Positions 18,607 to 26,319 of a stretch of 64,000 bases of DNA are shown piece after piece. Source of the DNA: Pseudomonas sp. B21-028 (lineage in GTDB: Bacteria; Pseudomonadota; Gammaproteobacteria; Pseudomonadales; Pseudomonadaceae); contig NZ_CP087184.1 in the NCBI RefSeq assembly GCF_024749045.1, positions 3,038,001 through 3,102,000 on the forward strand, in the 5' to 3' direction. The notes below the pieces were generated by a model that saw nothing but the letters and a program-made list of their open reading frames with translations, ran no database searches and was not told the DNA's origin. Position 1 is the stretch's first letter, and each line of letters opens with the position of its first letter. The position numbers and the translations under genes were made by a program.

Positions 18607-19746
18607 CTAGCGCAAGGCCCGAAAGAACGCCCGGATATCCGCGGCGAGCAACTCCGGCTGCTCCAGTGCCGCAAAATGACCACCGCGTGGCATCGTGGTC
18701 CAGCGTTCTACCGTACAACACCGCTCCACCCAGCTTCTTGGCGGCATGGGCAGTTCCTTGGGAAACAGCGCGACCCCAACCGCAGGCTTCACCCGTTCCC
18801 CGCTGTCGAACTGCAAGGGACGCTTGCTGCCTTCCACGTACTGACGAAACGACGAACCGATACAGTTCGTCAGCCAGTAGAGCGTCACATTGGTCAGCAG
18901 CCAGTCACGGTCGATGGCCGGGTCGGTATCACACCAGGCCAACAGCTTTTCCCCCATCCAGGCCAGCAATCCGGCAGGTGAGTCGTTCAAGCCCACGGCC
19001 AGGCTCTGGGGTTTGGTGCGCTGCAAATGGGCGTAGGCACCTTCGGCATCGGCAAATGCAGCGGCGCTCTGTAGGAAAAGCGTTTCTTCCGTGGTCTGCG
19101 GTGGCTCGGTTTCGCCCAGGGGAGGGCGGTAGGAACCCGGAATGTAGTTGAGGTGAATCCCTGCCACCTGCTCGGGAAACCGCACGCCCAGCCAGGTCGA
19201 GACCCCCGCGCCAATGTCCCCGCCTTGGGCACCAAAGCGCTCATAACCCAGCCCACCCATCAACGTCTGCCACAATCCGGCAATCTCATGGGGGCCCATG
19301 CCCGCTTGCATGAACGGCGCGGAGAAGGTGTAGCCGGGCAACGACGGCACCACCACATGGAACGCATCCGCCGGGTCGCCCCCATGACTGGCCGGATCCG
19401 TCAGCAGCGGGATGATGCGCTGCATCTCGATGAACGAGCCGGGCCAGCCATGGGTCAGGACGAGAGGCATCGGATCCGGCCCGACGCCACGCTGATGAAC
19501 AAAGTGAACCCGCTGCCCGCCGATGGTGGCGACAAACTGCGGCAAGCGATTGAGCCCAGCCTCCTGCGCACGCCAATCGAACCCAGTCGACCAGTACGCA
19601 AGCAGATCGCGCAGCACGCCCATGTCCATGCCTTCGCTCCAGCCTTGATCGAGCAAGGGCTCGGGCAGCCGCGTATTGCGCAAGCGATGGCGCAGGTCTT
19701 CCAGGGCGTGCTCGGGGATGTCGATGGAGAAGGGTTCGATGAGCAT
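18607..19746 (-). CDS. Epoxide hydrolase (alpha/beta hydrolase, EHN type)
   Basis: A 379-residue enzyme with the N-terminal epoxide hydrolase domain (PFSIDIPEHALEDLRHRLRNTRLPEP), the oxyanion motif HGWPGS (residues 99-104), the nucleophile in GAQGGDIGAG (D177) and the catalytic His in MPRGGHFAALEQPE. It adds water to epoxides; the natural substrate cannot be inferred. No signal peptide is seen. It stands alone. On its 3' side lies an ompW fragment in the same orientation, as if the gene had interrupted an older locus; upstream is a long palindromic repeat. Confidence 0.9.
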   Translation of the reverse strand: MLIEPFSIDIPEHALEDLRHRLRNTRLPEPLLDQGWSEGMDMGVLRDLLAYWSTGFDWRAQEAGLNRLPQFVATIGGQRVHFVHQRGVGPDPMPLVLTHGWPGSFIEMQRIIPLLTDPASHGGDPADAFHVVVPSLPGYTFSAPFMQAGMGPHEIAGLWQTLMGGLGYERFGAQGGDIGAGVSTWLGVRFPEQVAGIHLNYIPGSYRPPLGETEPPQTTEETLFLQSAAAFADAEGAYAHLQRTKPQSLAVGLNDSPAGLLAWMGEKLLAWCDTDPAIDRDWLLTNVTLYWLTNCIGSSFRQYVEGSKRPLQFDSGERVKPAVGVALFPKELPMPPRSWVERCCTVERWTTMPRGGHFAALEQPELLAADIRAFFRALR

Positions 19747-19796
19747 GGTCTTGGCCCAATACCAGTCAATAAGATAAATAACAGCTGCATAAAGCG

Positions 19797-19984
19797 CTTG
19801 TGGCGAGGGGATTTATCCCCGTTGGGCTGCGTAGCGGCCCCAGCTATTCAACACGTAATCTGCCTGATACGCCGAGGTATCAGGATCTAGTGGCCTGCAC
19901 GGTTAATTCGAGTATACGAATTGGCCACACAGGCCACCTAGGGCCGCTATGCAGCCCAACGGGGATAAATCCCCTCGCCACAAG
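19797..19984. repeat. Long inverted repeat of the GTGGCGAGGGGATTTATCCCC family
   Basis: Two 44-base arms (19797-19840 and 19941-19984) are inverted copies that differ at one base. Each arm contains two small palindromes (GGGGATTTATCCCC and GGGCTGCGTAGCGGCCC). Two other copies lie at 39925-40055 and 52298-52428. It fills most of the 356-base gap 19747-20102. Confidence 0.9.
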
Positions 19985-20102
19985 AACCGGTGCTGGCTGC
20001 TGTCCAACCGACCGGCATTACAAGACAGTGAATGCCATCCTGGCAAGCGTACTGTAAAGGTGAGATTTTCGACGGGCACGGCCTGCTGCTTATGACCATT
20101 GC

Positions 20103-20387
20103 TCAGCCACAAACGCGATACCTGATCTCCCGATCAAACGAGTCCTCGGGGTTCTCATAAGCTTCAAGCATTTCCAGAAACCCCATCTGCTCCAGACCCG
20201 CCAGGTCTTCGAGCGACCATCCAAACGGAAAGTCGCTGGACACGTCTTCGCCCTGGCATTCGACCCAGTGGAATACCCCGAATGGAATGTAGCCGAGCCA
20301 CTCCGACTGATAGACGATTTCGTCGGATTTACGGGCCTTCACCACTGCTGTGATCAAGTATTTGATGATTGCTTGACGGTCATTCAT
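20103..20387 (-). CDS. Small protein of unknown function (94 aa)
   Basis: An acidic cytoplasmic protein starting MNDRQAIIKYLITAVVKARK, with SEWLGYIPFGVFHWVECQG and SLEDLAGLEQMGFLEMLEAYE. The Trp/Tyr-rich acidic character resembles small immunity-type or SUKH-like proteins, but no family is recognised and no toxin gene is next to it. There is a single good start, although the ribosome-binding site is poor. Confidence 0.6.
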   Translation of the reverse strand: MNDRQAIIKYLITAVVKARKSDEIVYQSEWLGYIPFGVFHWVECQGEDVSSDFPFGWSLEDLAGLEQMGFLEMLEAYENPEDSFDREIRYRVCG

Positions 20388-20569
20388 GGTGACTGCTCAT
20401 TTCGTTTACTGGCTTGCCGGTAGGCCAGGACCGGTTATAGGTGCGGAGGTCGTTCTTGTCAAAAGACACGGTCCTGGTCGCGTACATTTGAAATGTACGG
20501 CGTTGCTCGCCAGAATCGCAGCCCGATCCGGCCAACGCTGTCGGACGTTTGGGGTAAGAGGGGTTGCGG

Positions 20570-21265
20570 TTGAACGAACAGACATTGTCCATGCGTCTGG
20601 AACGGGTGGCGGCGCAGGTGCCGGTGGGGGCGCGCCTGGCCGATATCGGCTCGGATCACGGTTATTTGCCGGTGGCATTGATGCGCCGTGGCGTCATTGT
20701 CGCGGCGGTGGCCGGGGAGGTGGCGATGACGCCGTTTCGTTCGGCCGAGCGGACCGTGCGCGAACATGGCCTGGAGCCGTGGATCACCGTGCGCCTGGCT
20801 GACGGCCTGGCGGCAATCGAGCCGGGCGACGGGATCACGGCGGTCAGCTTCTGTGGCATGGGCGGCGAGACGATCCGCGACATCCTCGAGCGCGACCCGT
20901 CGCGCCTGAGCGGCCGGGAGCGCCTGATCCTGCAACCCAATGGCGGCGAACAACCATTGCGCCTGTGGCTGATGGAAAATGGCTACCGCATTCTCGGCGA
21001 GGAAGTGCTGCGGGAAAACCGCTTCGACTATGAAATCATCGTTGCCGAGCGCACCGGGCCGGTGACTTACAGCGCCGAAGAGCTGTACTTCGGTCCGCTG
21101 CTGATGCGGGCGCGCAGCCCGGCATTCCTGGGTAAGTGGCAGCGCCGGTTGCGCCAGAAGCAGAAGACCCTGGCGAGCTTCGCCCAGGCGCGGCAGGCCG
21201 TGCCGGAGGAAGTGGTACAGGATCTTGTCCGGCAGATCCGGTGGATTGCCGAGCTGCTGGCTTGA
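20570..21265 (+). CDS. trmK: tRNA (adenine(22)-N1)-methyltransferase
   Basis: A 231-residue SAM-dependent methyltransferase of the TrmK family (COG2384-type). The SAM-binding loop is ADIGSDHGYLPVALMRRG, the catalytic-region motif is SFCGMGGETIRDIL, and the second half carries LQPNGGEQPLRLWLMENGYRI. It methylates N1 of A22 in tRNA. The start is put at TTG 20570, giving (M)NEQTLSMRLERVAA, because AGAGGGG at 20557-20563 lies at suitable spacing; ATG 20591 would remove part of the first helix. It stands alone, followed by REP elements. Confidence 0.88.
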   Translation: MNEQTLSMRLERVAAQVPVGARLADIGSDHGYLPVALMRRGVIVAAVAGEVAMTPFRSAERTVREHGLEPWITVRLADGLAAIEPGDGITAVSFCGMGGETIRDILERDPSRLSGRERLILQPNGGEQPLRLWLMENGYRILGEEVLRENRFDYEIIVAERTGPVTYSAEELYFGPLLMRARSPAFLGKWQRRLRQKQKTLASFAQARQAVPEEVVQDLVRQIRWIAELLA

Positions 21266-21278
21266 GCTGGCGTTGATA

Positions 21279-21444
21279 GTGTGGGAGCGGGCTTGCTCGC
21301 GAACGCGGCGGCACAGCCAACATCGCCGCAAGCTGAACTACCGCCATCGCGAGCAGGCTCGCGCCCACAGTGGATCGGCGGTGTATGCGGTATTGATGCC
21401 AGGCGCCGGACCCTGTGGGAGCGAGCCTGCTCGCGATGAGGGCA
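21279..21444. repeat. Cluster of three REP elements in alternating orientation
   Basis: Elements at 21279-21311 (forward), 21341-21370 (reverse) and 21413-21444 (forward) fill the gap between trmK and the efflux operon. Confidence 0.9.
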
Positions 21445-21469
21445 GTGTGTTCGACATCGCCGTCACTGA

Positions 21470-22501
21470 TCATCCACGGATACGAATGTGCGGGGTAACC
21501 GACATCCCCACCCGCAGTTTCGCTGCCGCCGGTTGGTCGGGGTCAATGCGGATGCGCACGGGCAGGCGTTGGACGATCTTGGTGAAGTTGCCGGTGGCGT
21601 TGTGGGGGGCTATGGCGGAGTAGCTGACGCCGCTGGCGGGCCCCAGGCTTTGTACGGTGCCTGTCAGGGTTTCGCCGGGCAGGGCATCCACTTCGATGTC
21701 CACGATCTGGCCGGTTTGCACGCGGGCCAGTTGCGTTTCCCGGAAGTTGGCGGTGATGTAGACGGCATCGAGCGGGACAATTGCGAGCAAGGGTTTGCCG
21801 GCATTGACGAACGCGCCGACGCGCACGGATTTTTCCCCGATCGTGCCATTGATCGGCGCGGTGATGCGGGTATAGGACAACTTCAGTTCGGCGATGGCCT
21901 GCGCGGCTTGGGCGTGGGCGAGGGTGGCCCTGGCCTGTTCCAGGTCGGCCTTGAGGATGTCCACCTGCTGCCGGGCCGCCTGCAGACCCGCCTGGCTTTT
22001 TTCCAGGCCGGCCTGTTGCACGCTCAACTGCGCCTCTGCCTGTTGCTGGGCTTGCACGGTGCCGGAACCGTCGGCGGCCAGGTTGCGATAGCGGGCATGG
22101 TTGACCTTGGCCAGCTTGAGCGCGGCACCGTCCGCGGCGACCGTGGCCTTGGCCTGGCGTATGACGGTCTGCTGCTGGATCAGCCGTGCTTCCAGGTTGG
22201 CGATGCCGGCCTGGGCGCTGGCGACCTGGGCCTTCGCCACGTTCACGGTGGCGACGAAATCCCGGTCGTCGATGACCGCCAGCAGATCCCCTTTCTTGAC
22301 CGGCTGGTTGTCTTCGACCAACGCCGTTTCAATCGTGCCCGATACCTGCGGTGCCACCGTGGTGAAGTCGGCGTGGACATAGGCATCGTCCGTCGATTGG
22401 GTCGAGGCGCTGGATTCGGAGCGATTGAGATAGAACACGCTGCCGATGGCCACGGTGAGCAGCAGCGCTGCGCTGATCCGGGCTTTCTTCGGTAAGGCCA
22501 T
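21470..22501 (-). CDS. HlyD/EmrA-type membrane fusion protein of an efflux system
   Basis: A 343-residue periplasmic adaptor anchored by one N-terminal membrane segment (ARISAALLLTVAIGSVFYLN). It has the typical DDAYVHADFTTVAPQVSGTI, then a long Ala/Gln-rich coiled coil (about residues 85-205) and the C-terminal lipoyl/beta-barrel half with SYTRITAPINGTIGEKSVRVGAFV. It is the last gene of an operon that also encodes a NodT outer-membrane factor and a DHA2-type transporter, so it would link the two across the periplasm. Confidence 0.9.
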   Translation of the reverse strand: MALPKKARISAALLLTVAIGSVFYLNRSESSASTQSTDDAYVHADFTTVAPQVSGTIETALVEDNQPVKKGDLLAVIDDRDFVATVNVAKAQVASAQAGIANLEARLIQQQTVIRQAKATVAADGAALKLAKVNHARYRNLAADGSGTVQAQQQAEAQLSVQQAGLEKSQAGLQAARQQVDILKADLEQARATLAHAQAAQAIAELKLSYTRITAPINGTIGEKSVRVGAFVNAGKPLLAIVPLDAVYITANFRETQLARVQTGQIVDIEVDALPGETLTGTVQSLGPASGVSYSAIAPHNATGNFTKIVQRLPVRIRIDPDQPAAAKLRVGMSVTPHIRIRG

Positions 22502-22507
22502 GATGAG

Positions 22508-24060
22508 TTACCCGTGTGAGGAAGGAGAAGGCGTCAAGACAGGCGCCGGGATGTAGGCCAGCCGCAGCACCAGCGGAATCATCAGCAGTGCCAGCACGCC
22601 CAGCACGCGATAGGCATCGGCGATGGACAGCACCAGTGACTGCTGGCTGACGATGCCCATCAGTGCTGACGGCTCAGGCACGACAAGGGCGTTGCCGGCC
22701 AAGGCTGCTTGATCCAGCAGCATGTCCCCATGGAAGCGGCCGCGCACGGTCATGAGCTGGCCGATGAGCGCCGCGCCGAACAGCGAACCAAAGGCCCGCA
22801 ACGTGTTGATGGTGCCGGACACGTAAGGGCCTTCGGGGGCTGCACCACGCTGGTGATCAGGAACAGCATCGACACCACGGCCATTGGTTGTCCGAAAGAC
22901 TGCAGCGTTTGCGCCAGGACGAACTGATCGCGGTTCCAGTCGGCTGTCAGTTGCGCGCCGCACAGGCACGCCAGGGCGATCAGCAACAAACCCGAGGCGA
23001 ACACGATGCGTGCATCGACCCACTTGCGGTACAGCAACAGCGCCACGACAGGCCCCAGCACCAATTGCGGCAGCGCGACGATCAACCCGATCGATGCCAT
23101 TTGCAGTGGACGATAATGTTGCAGCGGGCCGAGATAGCTGGCCGGTAACAGTGAACTGGACAGCAGCACCACCAGCAATGAAAGAAACAGAATGCAGCCC
23201 AGGCCCAGGTTGCGGCGCCCGAGGATCTGCAACTTGATGAACGGCGAGGGGTGATACCACTCCGTCAACAAGTACACCGCCATCAAGGTCAGGCCCATCA
23301 CCAGGGATGTAGTAATCAGCGGCGACTGAAACCAGTCCAGCCGCACGCCCTGGTCCAGCGCGACGGTGATCAGGCCCAACGCCGGTACGCCGCACGCCAT
23401 GCCGAACCAGTTGGCCTGACGAAAACGCGGGGTCTGGACCGGCTCCCGAGGCAGCCCCCAGGCGATCAAGCCGGCGGCGATGAGGGCCAGGGGAATGATT
23501 TGCCAATATACCCAGCGCCAGTCGTGCAGCCCATCCGTCCAGCTTCCGGCCAGCCAGATGGACAGGTTGGGCGCGAAGGTCGCGGTCATCGCATACAGCG
23601 CCAAGCCGTACAGGCGTATGGCCGGCGGCAAGAATTTCAGGGCCGCCATCATCAGCAAGGGAATCGTCGTGCCGCTGGCGATGCCCTGGGCAAAACGCAG
23701 GGCCAGCAACAGCTCCAGGTTGTGAATGAACGGCAGCAGCAAGGCTAGCAGGGTGCAAGCAGCGAGCATCCACAATTCGAAGCGCCGCAGCGACAAGGTC
23801 AAGGCGAACCAGGCCGAAAAAGGCATGGCGATGAGTTCTCCGGCGCTGTAGGCCGTGGTCAGCCAGGAGCCGTCGTCGAAGCCCAGGCCCAGCGCACCCC
23901 TGATATCCGCCAGCGCCAAGGCGCCGACCCGGGTGTTCAACCCGGCCATCATGGCCGCGAGGAAGATGCCGACTAGGCCGACCAACGGGCGGACGGAGGA
24001 TTGGGTCAGGGGCGCTGCGCCAGTCGCTGCGGCGATCGGCGCCACGGCAGCGACGTTCAT
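22508..24060 (-). pseudogene. DHA2 (EmrB-type) MFS efflux transporter, interrupted by a one-base frameshift
   Basis: The first frame runs from ATG 24060 (MNVAAVAPIAAATG) through about ten membrane helices to VVSMLFLITSVVQPP. It then becomes nonsense, while the -1-shifted frame continues the protein with EGPYVSGTINTLRAFGSLFG through to the natural end PSPSSHG at 22508. The switch lies at the run of five G (plus strand, 22835-22839); one more base there would restore a single protein of about 517 residues, the normal EmrB size. Either a sequencing error in a homopolymer or a real inactivation fits. The gene overlaps the NodT gene by four bases (ATGA) and is followed by the HlyD gene, so it is the pump of the operon. 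Confidence 0.88.
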
Positions 24061-25526
24061 TGCCGACCTTCCGGATCCCAGCCGCCGCCCAGGGCTTTGT
24101 AGAGATTGACCACGGTGAGCGTGGCACCGGTCGTGCTGGCGTTGAGGCGGGTCTGGCTGGCGAGTACGTTGAGTTGTGCGGTCAGCACGCTCAGGTAGTC
24201 GGCGGCACCTTGCTGGTAACCGCGCTCAGCCGCATGCAGTGCCTGCTGGTTCTGCTCGAAGGCCATTTGCAGTTCGTCGTGCTGGCGCTGTTGGGCGGCC
24301 CAGGCATCCAGGGCGTTGTCGACTTCATGCCAGGCCCGCAGCACCGTTTTGCGGTAGGCAAGGGCGGCGCTCTTCTGCCGTGACTCATTCAGCTCCAGGC
24401 GCTGGGTCAGTCGGCCACCCTGGAAGATCGGCAGGTAAACCGTCGGGCCGATGGAGAAGGTGCGTGAATCCCAACTGCTGAGGTCGCCGCTGTCGAAGGC
24501 TTCCACGCCGAGACGTCCCTTGAGGCCGATCCGTGGGTAGAAATCGGCCTTGGCAACGCCGATGGCAGCAGTCGCGGCATGCAGCCGTGCTTCGGCACGC
24601 AGGATGTCGGGACGCCGGCGGGCCAGCTCGGAAGAGACGCCGACCGGTATCCGCGTGGGCAGCGAAGGCAAGGGCATCGCCGGGCCCAACTGGGCATCGA
24701 GCGCGCGGGGTTGCTCGCCCAGCAGCAATGCCAATGCGTTCATCTGCGCATTGCGCCGCTGGCTCAGTTCGGGCAGCAGGGCCTTGATCGTCGCCAGTTG
24801 CGCGCGAGCGGTCGCGGTTTCGAAGTGGGTGGCGACGCCATTGCGTTCGCGGCTTTCAGCCAGGCCCAGGGTCCGCTCGGCGACGGCGAGGTTTTGCCGG
24901 GCGATGTCCAGTTGCGCCTGGGTTCCACGTAATTGCAGATAGGTTCGGGCCACTTCGGCGGACAAGGCCACCCGGGCGGCTTCGCGGTCATACACGGTGG
25001 CTTCGAGGGACGCGGCAGCGCCTTCACGAGCCCGTCGGGCCCGGCCCCATAGATCGATTTCCCAGCTGGCGTCGAAGCCAAGCTGCCAGAAATTGGTGGC
25101 GTCGGTGGGAGCGCCGAGTGCGGCGAACTTGCCGTTCTCGCTAAGCGCCTCGCGGGTGTAACTGGCATAGGCGCCCACATTGGGTTGTAACTGCGATGAG
25201 GTGATGCCCAATTGTGCCCGGCTCTGTTCGATGCGCTCGGAGGCCATCTGCAGATCGAGGTTGCCTGCCTGGGCACGTGATTGCAGCCGGGCGAGGGTGG
25301 CGTCGTTGAACAGCAGCCACCATTGGGACGGAACCGCGGCACCGGACAGGGGCATGGCGCTGGCATGCTCGGGGCGGGGCGTCAGTTGCAGGGCGTCGAG
25401 ATCGTTCCCGGGTTTCATGAAGTCGGGACCGACCATGCAGCCCGTCAGAAACAATGCCCCTATGGCGATAAGACCAGGGCTGAACCGTCCCAGGATGCGT
25501 TGGGGTGACTCGAAAAATGTCGACAT
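24057..25526 (-). CDS. NodT-family outer-membrane efflux lipoprotein
   Basis: A 489-residue TolC-like outer-membrane channel of the RND/MFS efflux type. The signal peptide ends in the lipobox LTGC (FLTGCMVGPDF). Two repeated alpha-helical and beta segments follow, with SWEIDLWGRARRAREGA, RRRPDILRAEARLHAATA and PTVYLPIFQGGRLTQRL, as in the family. The start is ATG 25526; a TTG five codons earlier is less likely. It is the first gene of the NodT-MFS-HlyD operon. No dedicated regulator is beside it; the receiver gene 143 bases upstream on the same strand may belong to a different system. Confidence 0.92.
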   Translation of the reverse strand: MSTFFESPQRILGRFSPGLIAIGALFLTGCMVGPDFMKPGNDLDALQLTPRPEHASAMPLSGAAVPSQWWLLFNDATLARLQSRAQAGNLDLQMASERIEQSRAQLGITSSQLQPNVGAYASYTREALSENGKFAALGAPTDATNFWQLGFDASWEIDLWGRARRAREGAAASLEATVYDREAARVALSAEVARTYLQLRGTQAQLDIARQNLAVAERTLGLAESRERNGVATHFETATARAQLATIKALLPELSQRRNAQMNALALLLGEQPRALDAQLGPAMPLPSLPTRIPVGVSSELARRRPDILRAEARLHAATAAIGVAKADFYPRIGLKGRLGVEAFDSGDLSSWDSRTFSIGPTVYLPIFQGGRLTQRLELNESRQKSAALAYRKTVLRAWHEVDNALDAWAAQQRQHDELQMAFEQNQQALHAAERGYQQGAADYLSVLTAQLNVLASQTRLNASTTGATLTVVNLYKALGGGWDPEGRQ

Positions 25527-25669
25527 AGCCAGTTCCCGCAAGACTCACGGGCGCGTCGCCCGCCGTGAGTCCATGCTATTGATGACAGGGTGCGGGCACA
25601 CTTCTACATCGGTTCAAAAAAACCATACGTCGGTGGCGGCGGACTATACAAAGGTATGAGAGGGGTTGC

Positions 25670-26059
25670 TCAGTGCTGTTGGCTGAGGGCGGTTTCGATA
25701 CACTCCAGCAGCCGGTCGGCTTCGCAAGGTTTTGGCAGGCAGGCAACCAGCCCGGGGGTGTTGGCGCCCAGGTGGGACACTTTCCCGGGGTAGGCGGTGA
25801 TTAAAATGGTGGGTATCCTGAAACCCAGCGCGCCGAGTCGCTCGTGCAGTTCCACGCCACTCATGCCCGGCATCTGGATATCGGACACCAGGCAGTTCGT
25901 CCCGGCGGGGCCGGCGTTGTCGAGAAAGTCCACGGCGCTGCAGTAGGTGCGGACGGCATAGCCGCTGGAGCGCAACAAGCTTTTGAGGGCGGCCCGAACG
26001 GATTCGTCATCATCGACGACTGCAATGGTTTGCGTGTTGCGTATCTGGGTGTCTTCCAT
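25670..26059 (-). CDS. Receiver-only response regulator (FixJ/NtrC-type receiver)
   Basis: A 129-residue stand-alone receiver domain with VVDDDESVRAALKSLLRSSGY, phosphoacceptor D60 (LVSDIQMPGMSGVEL) and the conserved Lys in CLPKPCEAD. The sequence is closest to the receiver of FixJ-type proteins, with no output domain. It is divergent from the giant sensor kinase at 26320 and near a FixJ-type regulator at 32581 with a similar receiver, so all three may belong to one phosphorelay. Start ATG 26059 is chosen since the longer frame upstream adds no conserved sequence. Confidence 0.88.
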   Translation of the reverse strand: MEDTQIRNTQTIAVVDDDESVRAALKSLLRSSGYAVRTYCSAVDFLDNAGPAGTNCLVSDIQMPGMSGVELHERLGALGFRIPTILITAYPGKVSHLGANTPGLVACLPKPCEADRLLECIETALSQQH

Positions 26060-26123
26060 AAGGGTCGCTCGTGACAGCGCCTGTCTTGAGTGACACGATA
26101 CGCGGTCTCGCAAGGCGCAGAAG

Positions 26124-26145
26124 TATACCTACGTATAACCGGTTA
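26124..26145. promoter_or_regulatory. Overlapping dyads in the divergent promoter of the signalling locus
   Basis: TATAC-ctac-GTATA (26124-26137) is followed by the perfect palindrome TAACCGGTTA (26136-26145). They lie between the receiver gene (minus) and the sensor kinase gene (plus), where a LuxR/FixJ-type regulator such as the one at 32581 could bind. The rest of 26060-26319 holds no gene. Confidence 0.35.
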
Positions 26146-26319
26146 AGACCAAAGGGTCGTTTCGTTCTGCCCGATGCAAGGGCCCAGCTAGCTCAACGGA
26201 AATAGCTGTGAAGGGCTTTCGCGGGACGCTAATCTACAGGCCGGTGACACGACTCGTTCCGTTCCCGACGGCGTCTTGCAACAGCCCTGGATGACCGACG
26301 ATTTATTGTTCCCGTGCCG

